Positions 47,192 through 55,911 of a stretch of 64,000 nt of DNA are shown here, in pieces. The stretch is from Candidatus Scalindua japonica. Lineage in GTDB: Bacteria; Planctomycetota; Brocadiia; Brocadiales; Scalinduaceae. Location: the NCBI RefSeq assembly GCF_002443295.1, contig NZ_BAOS01000004.1, positions 1 through 64,000 of the forward strand, written 5' to 3'. The notes under the pieces were generated by a model. That model saw only the letters and a list, made by a program, of their open reading frames with translations, was not told where the DNA came from and made no database searches. The position numbers and the translations under genes were made by a program. Within the stretch, counting starts at the first letter, position 1. Each line of letters starts with the position of its first letter.

Positions 47192-47872
47192 TTAGTTATG
47201 CTTTTTTTTGAATATTAAAAAATAGTGATATGGCATGAAGTTATGTTTTTCAACTAATTCAAAACCGGTCATTTCTAACTCTTTGATTACGGTGTATTCC
47301 GGCACTTTTACTTCTATCGAAGGGCCAAAAGGAGATTTCTTCGCAGGGTCCCAATCAATGATTGCGAATCTACCATAATACCGTAAATCTTTCTTTATAT
47401 TTTCTAATATTAAGAAAGGCTTTTCCAGTTCGTGATATGTATTTGCAAGGAAGATTAGATCAAAAAAATTATCCAGAAGTGAAGGGTCTTCTACTTGTCC
47501 AAATACAACTCTAACATTCTTCAGATCGAGTGCCTCAACTTTCCTGGAGAGGTAATTAATCATCTCTATTTGAATATCTTCGGCAAAAACCAGACCCTTG
47601 TCCCCTACCCTTGATGCTAATGGTATAGTGAAATAACCGGAACCTGCGCCGATGTCAGCAACAATATTGCCTTCTTCAATATGCAATCTTCCCATGATTG
47701 CTTCTATATCCTGCCAATCCCTGGGTTCTTCAAGTAAGAAAATCTTGTCAGGAGGAAAAAGCTCTCCGGGAAGCCTTTCTTGTGCTGAAATATATGTGGA
47801 AAACAGAGACAGTAAAAGAGCCAGAAAAATTAATATATTTCGAATTGAAAATGGCAATCTATGTTTTATCAT
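47192..47872 (-). CDS. Exported class I SAM-dependent methyltransferase-like protein
   Basis: A Rossmann-fold methyltransferase of 226 residues with an N-terminal signal or membrane anchor (hydrophobic segment ILIFLALLLSLFSTYIS, then AQE). SAM motif I is VADIGAGSGYFTIPLA near 80. Motif III-like IFLANTYHELEKP and a C-terminal EKHNFMPYHYFLIFKKK follow. The PPDKIFLLEEPRDW element occurs in a planctomycete-rich family. I chose ATG 47872, which gives a clean signal peptide; a GTG at 47893 is possible. An exported SAM enzyme is odd because SAM is cytosolic. The substrate is unknown. Confidence 0.8.
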   Translation of the reverse strand: MIKHRLPFSIRNILIFLALLLSLFSTYISAQERLPGELFPPDKIFLLEEPRDWQDIEAIMGRLHIEEGNIVADIGAGSGYFTIPLASRVGDKGLVFAEDIQIEMINYLSRKVEALDLKNVRVVFGQVEDPSLLDNFFDLIFLANTYHELEKPFLILENIKKDLRYYGRFAIIDWDPAKKSPFGPSIEVKVPEYTVIKELEMTGFELVEKHNFMPYHYFLIFKKKHN

Positions 47873-47917
47873 TCTGTCTAATACTCCACTCACCTGCTAA
47901 GCAGATAATACAAAAAG

Positions 47918-49507
47918 TCACTTTCTTGACTTTTTCTTTTTGGCCCTTACAACGATCGGTCTCTTCCCTTTACCTTCTTTCTTAAAAACATGTAAAATTA
48001 TTTCAGCATCTTCAAAAGGAACTGTGATAAAGGAGAAATTATCAAATATTTTAACATCATCTATCTTGCCTTCTTCTATGTTGGCCTTCTGTTCCAATAA
48101 TTTCAACAATTTACTACGTGTTATTGCGTCAGATTTACCAAGCGCAACAAATAGCCTTGCGGTTCCAGCCTTATCAACAGATATATCTTTGATTTCGCTG
48201 TAACTTTTTCCACTCAGTTCATCCTGATATGAATGTTTAAGAAGGGCGGCTATAATGGTTTCAGGATCCTGTTCATCCAGAAGCTCCTGTGCCATATTAA
48301 TGTATTCACCGTGTTTATCGCCTTTAATAATATTTTTAAGCTGTGTTTTAATCCGTTTTTTCTTAGAATCAATGATATCTTTAACATTGGGTATTTTTTC
48401 TTTTCTAATGTCAGCTTTTGTTATTTTTTTAATAAATAAAAGTTTTCTGTACTCTTCCGGTGTAACAAATGTTATAGCGGTACCCTCTTTCCCCGCCCTT
48501 CCAGTCCTTCCTATTCGGTGGACATAATATTCAGGATCCTGAGGTAGGGAAAAATTAATTACATGTGTAAGGTCATTGATATCAATACCTCTCGCGGCAA
48601 CGTCTGTAGCCACCAGAATATTAGTTCTTTTCCTTTTAAATTTATTCAATATTGTTTCCCTCTGATACTGAGATATGTCACCGTGCAGTGCGTCAGCATC
48701 ATATCCTCGCTCAACCAGGCGCCTTCCTATTTTATCAACATCAACTTTGGTTCTACAGAATATCAGACCGTAGAAATCGTGCTCAATATCTATGATCCGG
48801 CATAGAGCATCAAATTTGTCCCCTGTCGATACTTCAAAATATATCTGGTCAGTCAGGTTAGCAGTTAACTGTTCTTTTTTAATTGCTACAAATTCGTAAC
48901 CCTTCATATATTTTTTAGCTATACGTAATATTTCCTTAGGCATTGTAGCGGAAAAGAGCATTGTTATTTTTTCCTTGTTGGTAGCATTCATTATTATCTC
49001 TACGTCTTCAAGGAAACCCATATTCAACATTTCATCCGCTTCATCCAGAACCAAATGAGATACTCCTTGGAGATTCATACTCTTTCTTTTAATATGATCT
49101 ATTACGCGGCCCGGAGTTCCTACCACTATATCAACTCTTTTCTTCAAACTTCTCAGCTGCAAGTCTATGGACTGCCCCCCATATATTGGCACTATATGTA
49201 ATTTTCTACTCCCTTTTAATGAGTTTAATTCGTCAGAAATCTGAATTGCCAACTCCCTTGTTGGTGCAAGAATAAGAACCTGAGTATGCTTTGACTTTTC
49301 TTTTATCTGTTCAATAATGGGAAGTCCGAATGCGGCTGTTTTTCCCGTGCCGGTTTGTGCCTGACCAATCAAATCACATTCTCCCTTAAGCAGGATAGGT
49401 ATTGATTTTTCCTGAATTGGAGTGGGTTCTTCAAACCCCTTCTTCTTCAGTGCCTTTAATGTTTGATCAGATAATCCCAGATTCTTAAACTTTTCTAATT
49501 TCTCCAT
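47918..49507 (-). CDS. DEAD-box RNA helicase (DeaD/DbpA-like)
   Basis: ATP-dependent RNA remodelling, probably in ribosome assembly or mRNA turnover. It has 529 residues. The Q motif (FEEPTPIQEKSIP), Walker A (AQTGTGKTAAF), PTRELAIQ, DEADEML, the SAT motif, the ATDVAARGID region and HRIGRTGRAGKEG are all present. The C-terminal DbpA-type RNA-binding domain (about 425-510) ends in a Lys-rich tail. It lies 45 bases upstream of the exported methyltransferase gene on the same strand. Confidence 0.94.
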   Translation of the reverse strand: MEKLEKFKNLGLSDQTLKALKKKGFEEPTPIQEKSIPILLKGECDLIGQAQTGTGKTAAFGLPIIEQIKEKSKHTQVLILAPTRELAIQISDELNSLKGSRKLHIVPIYGGQSIDLQLRSLKKRVDIVVGTPGRVIDHIKRKSMNLQGVSHLVLDEADEMLNMGFLEDVEIIMNATNKEKITMLFSATMPKEILRIAKKYMKGYEFVAIKKEQLTANLTDQIYFEVSTGDKFDALCRIIDIEHDFYGLIFCRTKVDVDKIGRRLVERGYDADALHGDISQYQRETILNKFKRKRTNILVATDVAARGIDINDLTHVINFSLPQDPEYYVHRIGRTGRAGKEGTAITFVTPEEYRKLLFIKKITKADIRKEKIPNVKDIIDSKKKRIKTQLKNIIKGDKHGEYINMAQELLDEQDPETIIAALLKHSYQDELSGKSYSEIKDISVDKAGTARLFVALGKSDAITRSKLLKLLEQKANIEEGKIDDVKIFDNFSFITVPFEDAEIILHVFKKEGKGKRPIVVRAKKKKSRK

Positions 49508-49600
49508 TTTGTCTCCACAAAGGTTTTACAACTTTCTTTCGCGTAATATACTATAAATTGTTTGGTAATAGCTATTTAAATTTATTTATTCATATTAACA

Positions 49601-50248
49601 TCAGCTTTCATCAAGGATTATAATTACCGTTAAGTCACTGACCCGTATTTTCATTATTGAAGATACATCAAATTCTCTAATTCTCTCTTTTTCTAAAGAA
49701 AGATTTTCGCAGACATATATCTTCCTGCTTTTTAAACCTGAATCTATTAATTTTCTGGCGATAAGCTTAACACTGTTAGCATTATCAGTTAAAATTGCAA
49801 CTTTTTCATTTTCTATGATTTTTTTTACAACTGAAGCAAGCTTTCCTGATCGTCCCTGCAAACTTATAAAACATGCATCGTTCCAGGTCCTCCCTATTTT
49901 GGCAAATGCAAGCTGAACAGAACTTATACCGGGAATTACTTCGCAATTTTCAATACCTATTTTATCAATTATCAGTTTTGCATAACTGAAAAATCCCGGA
50001 TCACCGCTTACAAGAACAACAACTCTTTTTCTTTTGCTTAATGACACAATTCTTGTAAGAAGTAATTTGTAATTATTGTTCAGCACATATGTATCTAGAT
50101 CTGCGTCAGGAAATAGTGACAAAAGCCTTCTGCTGCCAATTAATACTTCAGCGCTGTTGATCTGCTGCAAGGCATAACCGGTTAAATATTTTTTAGAACC
50201 GGGACCACAACCAACAATAGTAATCTTGTTTATAAATTTTTTTGCCAA
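49601..50248 (-). CDS. cbiE: Precorrin-6Y C5,15-methyltransferase, CbiE-type subunit
   Basis: Corrin-ring methylation in cobalamin synthesis. The 215-residue tetrapyrrole methylase has TIVGCGPGSKKYLT near the N-terminus, a VVLVSGDPGFFSYA motif, and EVIPGISSVQLAFAKIG. It corresponds to CbiE alone; the CbiT half is absent here. The start is TTG 50248, because no ATG precedes the first strand. It is downstream of cobQ and cbiB on the same strand, separated by 233 bases holding a palindromic repeat. Confidence 0.88.
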   Translation of the reverse strand: MAKKFINKITIVGCGPGSKKYLTGYALQQINSAEVLIGSRRLLSLFPDADLDTYVLNNNYKLLLTRIVSLSKRKRVVVLVSGDPGFFSYAKLIIDKIGIENCEVIPGISSVQLAFAKIGRTWNDACFISLQGRSGKLASVVKKIIENEKVAILTDNANSVKLIARKLIDSGLKSRKIYVCENLSLEKERIREFDVSSIMKIRVSDLTVIIILDES

Positions 50249-50377
50249 ATCTTAAAACTCTTTATTCCTCTAATTAATTTAAATATAAAAAGCGTTGATC
50301 AGGATAACATCTCTCTTAACACTCATTTGATTACGTTTATTCTAACACGCGATTATGTTTTGCAAGGTTTATAAGGT

Positions 50378-50460
50378 TTCTGAGAAGAGATTCTTCCCCG
50401 CCTGACAATGTCTTTCGGGCAGGAGTCTTTCCTCCTTCAGAATGACATGCTTTCTTGTCA
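50378..50460. repeat. Intergenic palindromic element
   Basis: TTCTGA (50378-50383) and TCAGAA (50437-50442) bracket nested inverted repeats, and TGACA (50443-50447) pairs with TGTCA (50456-50460). The wording (GAGATTCTTC ... TCAGAATGACA) resembles interspersed intergenic repeats common in environmental bacterial genomes. It sits between cbiB and cbiE. Confidence 0.5.
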
Positions 50461-50481
50461 AGTCTGCCGTAGGCGGTAACT

Positions 50482-51516
50482 CTAGAAATCAGGTATTTTA
50501 TAAAATATTCTTCCTGACGATGATTCATAGATTCCCTGTAAAAAATTGTTTCCACTAATCGAAAGATAGCCGCCAATCAATAAAAATGCAATACCCATGG
50601 TAACTGAAATTATTGCTGATACCATAACTATTTTTGCAGTACTGCGAATATCATCAATACAAACAGTTTTCTGAGGATCTCCTATAAATGGTTTGTTTGA
50701 TAGCGTTTCATTGTATTTATATGGTCCACCCAGCCTGATACCTAACGCGCCGGCGATAGCGGCTTCAGGGATTCCACTATTTGGACTTGGATGTTTCTGA
50801 CCGTCTCTCTTCACTATTTTCACTGAGTTAGAATAATCAGCACCGCAGATAAATGAAGCGATAGGTAGTATTATAGCAGCAATCCTTGCCGGAATAAAGT
50901 TAGCAATATCGTCAAGTTTCGCCGATGCCCAGCCGAAATTAAGGTATTTTTCGTTCTTATATCCAACCATGGAATCAAGAGTGTTAATTGATTTATATGC
51001 CATTGCCAGCGCGGGCCCACCAATAAAGGCATAAAACAGAGGTGCAATTATACCATCAACACTGTTTTCCGCTGATGTCTCAATGCATCCCGCAGCGACC
51101 TGCTGCTCATTGAGGTTGTGTGTGTCTCTCCCGACAATTCTGGAAAGTTTCTTGCGTGCGTTTTCCAGTTTGCCGGCTTTGAGCGCTTTCAATACATTAC
51201 CAGTCTGCTTTAGTAGATCACGCGTGGACAATGAAAAGAAGATTATAAGAATGCTGGCAAGAATTCCGAGGGACCACCTTAATTCATAAAAAAAGATTAA
51301 GATCCGGTAAGTAACCAGATACGTACCCAGAACAATAATGAGAGTAAGAAATACACCCCCTACACGCTCTGAAGGCACCAGCTTGCGCAGTGTCATCTCT
51401 GTATATTCTATGCACACTCCTATCATCCTGACAGGATGGGGAAACCACCTTGGGTCACCTAAGAGGATGTCCAGAAGGAAGGCAAGGCCAATTTGTACCG
51501 GCAAATAATCATCCAT
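50482..51516 (-). CDS. cbiB: Adenosylcobinamide-phosphate synthase
   Basis: Attaches the aminopropanol linker to cobyric acid in cobalamin synthesis. It is an integral membrane protein of 344 residues. The signatures are LLGDPRWFPHPVRMIG near 17-32, ETSAENSVDGIIAPLFYA, SINTLDSMVGYKNE, and SPNSGIPEAAIAGALGIRLG near 254-273. Hydrophobic helices are at about 55-95 and 300-320. The C-terminal 20 residues exceed the usual end. It overlaps cobQ by 8 bases, so the two are coupled. Confidence 0.93.
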   Translation of the reverse strand: MDDYLPVQIGLAFLLDILLGDPRWFPHPVRMIGVCIEYTEMTLRKLVPSERVGGVFLTLIIVLGTYLVTYRILIFFYELRWSLGILASILIIFFSLSTRDLLKQTGNVLKALKAGKLENARKKLSRIVGRDTHNLNEQQVAAGCIETSAENSVDGIIAPLFYAFIGGPALAMAYKSINTLDSMVGYKNEKYLNFGWASAKLDDIANFIPARIAAIILPIASFICGADYSNSVKIVKRDGQKHPSPNSGIPEAAIAGALGIRLGGPYKYNETLSNKPFIGDPQKTVCIDDIRSTAKIVMVSAIISVTMGIAFLLIGGYLSISGNNFLQGIYESSSGRIFYKIPDF

Positions 51517-53059
51517 AATATTTAATAATCTTGTAAATCAAATCCATATCTATATGTTTTCGAACTAAATCAGCAAGTTTATCGTATTGCTTCTCCTTAT
51601 CATCTGTACTCAGCTCCTCAGGTGATATAGGAGAAAGGTCTTTATTTGTCCTTAGATGGTTAATAAGCTGAAACCGGAACTCAACATTGTCGAAAATACC
51701 GTGTAAGTATGTACCAATTATGTTTCCATCATTGGAGACTGCCCCATCATTCATACACACTTCCTTATCAGATCTTTCTATTATTTTTAAAAACGGTGAT
51801 GTGCCGTTGAGTAGCTCCGTCTCCCCCATGTGGATCTCATAACCTTTTAATTCCTTTTCAGTATTTAAGTTTTTTAAGATATACGGCCCATTATCATAAA
51901 GTCTTGCTTTTACCTGATATGTATTCTTCTGTAATTTAAATAACGTGCTTACATCGATAAGTCCAAGCCCTCCTGTTTCACTTGTTTTTGATTCCGCATT
52001 TTCAGGGTCCCGGATCACTTTACCAAGCATCTGATAACCCCCGCAAATTCCGATAACCATAGTTCCTTTTTTTTCGAGTTCAATAATCGCATCGGCGATA
52101 CCATTATCTTTAATAAATTTCAAGTCACTTATGGTGTTTTTGGTACCCGGTAAGATAATTAAATCCGGATTACCAATTGACTGGGCTTTATCAATAAACC
52201 TTACACGTATATCTTTTTCTCTCTTAAATATATCAAAATCGGTAAAATTTGAAATTCTCGGTAGTCTTATGACAACAATATCTATTTGAGCTTCTGATAT
52301 TTTGAGGTTCGATGATTCCTGTCCTTTATTTCTTTTATCAAGGCTTACTGAATCTTCATCATCAATATCTATATCTGTAAAATATGGCAATACTCCTAAT
52401 ACTGGTTTCTTAATCCTCTCTTCCAGCATCTTAATTCCGGATTCTAATATTGCCATGTCACCTCTGAATTTGTTTATAATTATTCCAACCACCCTCTCTC
52501 TTTCATTGCTGTTCAGCAACTCCAGCGTACCCACTATCCATGCAAACGTCCCTCCCCGTTCAATATCTGCAACAAGTATTACCGGCGCATCAGCAATCTC
52601 TGCAATCTTCATGTTGACTATATCATTATCCTTAATATTAATTTCAACCGGGCTGCCGGCTCCTTCGATGACAATAATATCGTTTTTATCGCTTAATGAT
52701 TCATATGCCTTCTTCGCAATATCCAGCATCAATTCTTTATTCTCATAATACTCATGAGCAGTCATATGCCTGAGCGGCCTGCCCATCGTTATAATCTGTG
52801 AGCCATTATTACCTGACGGTTTTAGAAGGACAGGGTTCATCTCTGCTTCAGGAAGGATACCCGCAGCCTCTGCCTGTGCGGCCTGAGCCCTCCCCATTTC
52901 TCTTCCATCTGCCGTCACATATGAGTTATTGGACATATTCTGCGCCTTAAATGGCGCCACATTCATGCCGTTTTGTCGAAAAATACGACATAATGCGCAT
53001 ACTAGAATGCTTTTTCCAACATCTGATCCCGTACCCTGTACCATGATGGCCTTTGCCAT
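51509..53059 (-). CDS. cobQ: Cobyric acid synthase
   Basis: Glutamine-dependent amidation of the corrin side chains. The 516-residue protein has an N-terminal P-loop domain (VQGTGSDVGKSILV, then APFKAQNMSNNSYVT) and VLLKPSGNNGSQ. A class I-like glutaminase domain follows with the Cys in GICGGYQMLG (near 340) and the His in GTYLHGIFDN. It is the first gene of cobQ-cbiB-(cbiE). The start is ATG 53059. Confidence 0.95.
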   Translation of the reverse strand: MAKAIMVQGTGSDVGKSILVCALCRIFRQNGMNVAPFKAQNMSNNSYVTADGREMGRAQAAQAEAAGILPEAEMNPVLLKPSGNNGSQIITMGRPLRHMTAHEYYENKELMLDIAKKAYESLSDKNDIIVIEGAGSPVEINIKDNDIVNMKIAEIADAPVILVADIERGGTFAWIVGTLELLNSNERERVVGIIINKFRGDMAILESGIKMLEERIKKPVLGVLPYFTDIDIDDEDSVSLDKRNKGQESSNLKISEAQIDIVVIRLPRISNFTDFDIFKREKDIRVRFIDKAQSIGNPDLIILPGTKNTISDLKFIKDNGIADAIIELEKKGTMVIGICGGYQMLGKVIRDPENAESKTSETGGLGLIDVSTLFKLQKNTYQVKARLYDNGPYILKNLNTEKELKGYEIHMGETELLNGTSPFLKIIERSDKEVCMNDGAVSNDGNIIGTYLHGIFDNVEFRFQLINHLRTNKDLSPISPEELSTDDKEKQYDKLADLVRKHIDMDLIYKIIKYYG

Positions 53060-53355
53060 ACAAAGAAAACTCCTCTAAACCATAAAACCTAAATGTAACA
53101 ACATATTCCGCTAAGGAATGCAGGAGAAAATATACAGAACAAAGCCTTGGATTTTAAACTCTTCCTGTCATTCATGCTTTCCTATGGGGTATTATTGTTT
53201 TCTTTCTTCTTGTCGATCTTTGCGCTCTCAGCATCTTCCTGTACTCGGCACCTTTTGTCCTAGGAGTGGTGAGTGCTTTTTTAACGTTGTATCTTATCAA
53301 AAAAAAAGTATAAAGAGAAAGGGAAAACTACAATAGAAAAGAGAGCATCCACGTC
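53060..53355 (+). other. Intergenic region with a membrane-protein fragment
   Basis: Contains an open frame 53161-53313 (+) encoding about 50 residues with two hydrophobic helices (ILVFFLLVDLCALSIF-like and VLGVVSAFLTLYLIKKK). It follows a stop codon and has no start codon or ribosome binding site. It is probably the tail of a lost membrane gene, or chance. Confidence 0.35.
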
Positions 53356-54156
53356 TTAAAAAATATAATGTTTTACTTTAATACCAAACATTTGCCCTAC
53401 CTTGAAAATAATAAGATCGATCTCAGCCCCTTACTGTGTCGCCCAAAAATAAACATCATCTGGCTCAACGGTACGAATATTATCTTCTATTACAAACCAT
53501 TCCCATGATGCTCCGAAATGAGGATGACGTAGAATTTCCGCTTCCTTATTTAAGCCCAGCAAATAGTGTAATACACCGTTATCTCGAATATAAACTTTTG
53601 GTGACTTTACCTGATGCTTCTAAATATTCGCGTACCAGGGCTGAAGCTGGCGGACCATAAACACGCCGCTAAAAATATCCAAATACTTTCTAACCGTAGG
53701 CTCTGAAATTCCTAATGAAGAAGCAATAGGCGCTGCTTTCCATATTTGCGCGTGACTATTTGCAAGCATCGACCAGAAACGGTGTAATGTTACTGTGGGT
53801 ATATCAATTCCCTGTTCTCTCAAATCCCGGTCAAGAAAGGTCCTGATAAAACTTTTTCTCCAGGCAAAACTATCTACATCATTTTTAGCGAGAAAAGACA
53901 ATGGAAAACCACCCCGTACCCAAAATTGAGAGGCATTCCCTATTCCCACCTCCGCTAAACTAAAACCACCTACTTCAACAATCTCTTGACGACCGGCAAG
54001 AGATTCTGAGGATTGACGTAAGAGGCCAGGTGAAGCGCTTCCCAGAATAAGAAATTTTGCGGGTAGAGGCTTACGATCCAACAATACTCGTAATTCAGGA
54101 AAAAAACAAAAAGAACGCTCTTTCGTCTCTATTATTGACTTTATGATAAATATCAT
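53356..54156 (-). pseudogene. DUF4143 AAA+ ATPase remnant with three in-frame stops
   Basis: The open part (54156 to 53620) reads like the middle of a DUF4143 ATPase: FPELRVLLDRKPLPAKFLIL, LLRQSSESLAGR, then a helix-turn-helix-like GISEPTVRKYLD and QPWYANI. The frame then meets TAG at 53620-53622 and continues as KHQVKSPKVYIRDNGVLHYL, EWFVIEDN and YFWATQ. It stops again at TAA 53431-53433, resumes as GAEIDLIIF, and stops at 53356-53358. The N-terminal Walker A part is missing, replaced by the intron debris upstream. The start region is degenerate. Family members sit in toxin-like or unknown-function loci; this copy is dead. Confidence 0.82.
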
Positions 54157-54187
54157 TTAGATTTTAATATGATTTATTCCCCATTCT

Positions 54188-54267
54188 GTAGTTGCTCGAT
54201 TTATCGAGCTCCCCAGGGCCACCATACCTATGTCAGGCAACGAAATTTCAATGAATGGAGCAACTAC
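54188..54267 (+). repeat. 10-bp inverted repeat with inner hairpin
   Basis: GTAGTTGCTC (54188-54197) pairs perfectly with GAGCAACTAC (54258-54267). Inside, GCTCGA (54194-54199) can pair with TCGAGC (54204-54209). It lies at the junction between the ATPase remnant and the intron debris, so it may be an intron RNA domain or an element end. Confidence 0.45.
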
Positions 54268-54632
54268 GATTCACTGTCATCATTTACAATTCCTTTGCGG
54301 TCCCTGCTTGTGCCGTGAAGTTAAAGAACGGAGTTCTTTAACATGGCGGAAACCTGTTTACTGGGTATGTGCCCACCGTTATACAGGCGACATGACTTAA
54401 AGTTTGGCTTTATTACGGAACACGGGATATCCGTTTCGGGGTAACGTTTGTAAAAGACGTGAAACGGAAGTCGGACTGAGCCATAGTAGTGAAGGACTAC
54501 ATGGAGAAGAGGATAGACTGTCTTTTTCATGAGAATTCATATGGTTACAGACCATTGAAAAGTGCACATCAAGCCATAGATCGAGTCAAACAGAACTGCT
54601 ACAGGTATGACTGGGTGATAGATATGGACATA

Positions 54633-55747
54633 TTAACCCGGCAATTAAATAGATTGACTATGCAGCATACGCAATTTTTGGATGTTTAAAGTATTTCCTT
54701 ACTCTGCCCGGAGACTTTTGAAGTTTTCTCAGATGAGATATTGCCTTATTCTTGAGTTGCTCTTTTGTTCTTGCAGGCGTTTTGGAATGTACACCTGCTT
54801 TTAAATCACAATTTAAATACTCATCTGGATTTAACTCCGGGGAGTAAGAGGGTAAAAAGAAAACCTCTATTTGCTCTTTATGCTTTTGTCGCCAATTCCT
54901 TACAATGTGACTATGATGAACCTTTAAATTATCAAGAACCAGAAATATCTTTCTTGTTGAATCTTTGATAAGGCGTTTCATAAATTTTATAAGAGTACTA
55001 GAATTCATTTTATCCTTATATACCATAAATCTTACCTTGCCTTGATTCGTAACTGTAGAAATCAAATTCACCCGTTTGCACCTGGGGTGAAGACGAATCG
55101 CGGGTGTTTGCCCTCGTGGTGCATAGCTTCTGCCGTGATAACTGTCATTACAAAGTCCCGTTTCATCTCCCCAGTGGATTTCTGCTTTTTCTTTTTTAGC
55201 TTTTTGTGCAATTGCAGGATACTCTTTATCCAGCCATTCATTAACGGCTTTAGAATTCTGCTTGTAAGCTCTGCGTAATGGCTTTTGAGGCGTAAAACCC
55301 CATCGTTTTAAATATTCACCTACAGTTCGTACCGGCATATCAAAGCAACAGAGTTGTTTGATTAACTGCTGAACTGCTTTACGAGTCCACAATGCAAAAG
55401 AAAATTTAAGCTGATCAGGACACTTCTCATAAATAATTTTCTGGATTTCTCTTTCTCGCTCCGGGGTCAATGTTCGGCAGTTACCCACTCGTCTACCCCT
55501 TCTCTTAATTTGAATAGCTTTAGCACCTTTACGCTGATAAGCTTTACACCATCTGGCAATAGTATTTAGATGAATACTGGTAATCTCTGATATTTCTCTG
55601 TAGGTTTTTCCAGACTTTCTGAGTCGAATTGATTGGTTACGTATTTGTTGCTGGGTTTCTGTTGAAAGTTTTCGTGCATCGATATTTTCCATGCAGCAAT
55701 TATAACATATCCAGAGAAAATTTCAATGTATTTAATTGCCGGGTTAA
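54633..55747 (-). mobile_element. IS630-family insertion sequence, apparently complete
   Basis: An 1115-bp element bounded by perfect 19-bp terminal inverted repeats: TTAACCCGGCAATTAAATA at 54633-54651 and its complement at 55729-55747. It is flanked by the target dinucleotide TA at 54631-54632 and 55748-55749, as expected for IS630/Tc1-mariner. Deleting the element and one TA fuses DMDI to SKFFDE in the host reverse transcriptase, which proves the insertion point. It carries one transposase gene. Confidence 0.95.
54658..55692 (-). CDS. IS630-family transposase
   Basis: DDE transposase of 344 residues that appears intact. An N-terminal helix-turn-helix (YREISEITSIHLNTIARWCK) is followed by a winged-helix-like region with an Arg/Lys patch (KRRGRRVGN). 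The catalytic core has HWGDETGL, FLVLDNLKVHHS and PSYSPELNPDEY, giving the DDE/D triad. The C-terminus lies close to the left inverted repeat. With perfect ends, the element could still be mobile. Confidence 0.95.
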   Translation of the reverse strand: MENIDARKLSTETQQQIRNQSIRLRKSGKTYREISEITSIHLNTIARWCKAYQRKGAKAIQIKRRGRRVGNCRTLTPEREREIQKIIYEKCPDQLKFSFALWTRKAVQQLIKQLCCFDMPVRTVGEYLKRWGFTPQKPLRRAYKQNSKAVNEWLDKEYPAIAQKAKKEKAEIHWGDETGLCNDSYHGRSYAPRGQTPAIRLHPRCKRVNLISTVTNQGKVRFMVYKDKMNSSTLIKFMKRLIKDSTRKIFLVLDNLKVHHSHIVRNWRQKHKEQIEVFFLPSYSPELNPDEYLNCDLKAGVHSKTPARTKEQLKNKAISHLRKLQKSPGRVRKYFKHPKIAYAA

Positions 55748-55911
55748 TAAGCAAGTTCTTTGATGAAATAGATCATGTGCTGATGCTAAAAGCAGTGGAG
55801 TATGTTTCAGAGGAGAAATGGGTAAAGATGTATGTTGAGAGATGGTTAGGTATGCCAGTACAAAAGCAAGATGGCACACTACAGTCAAAGGCCGGGAAGG
55901 GAACGCCGCAA

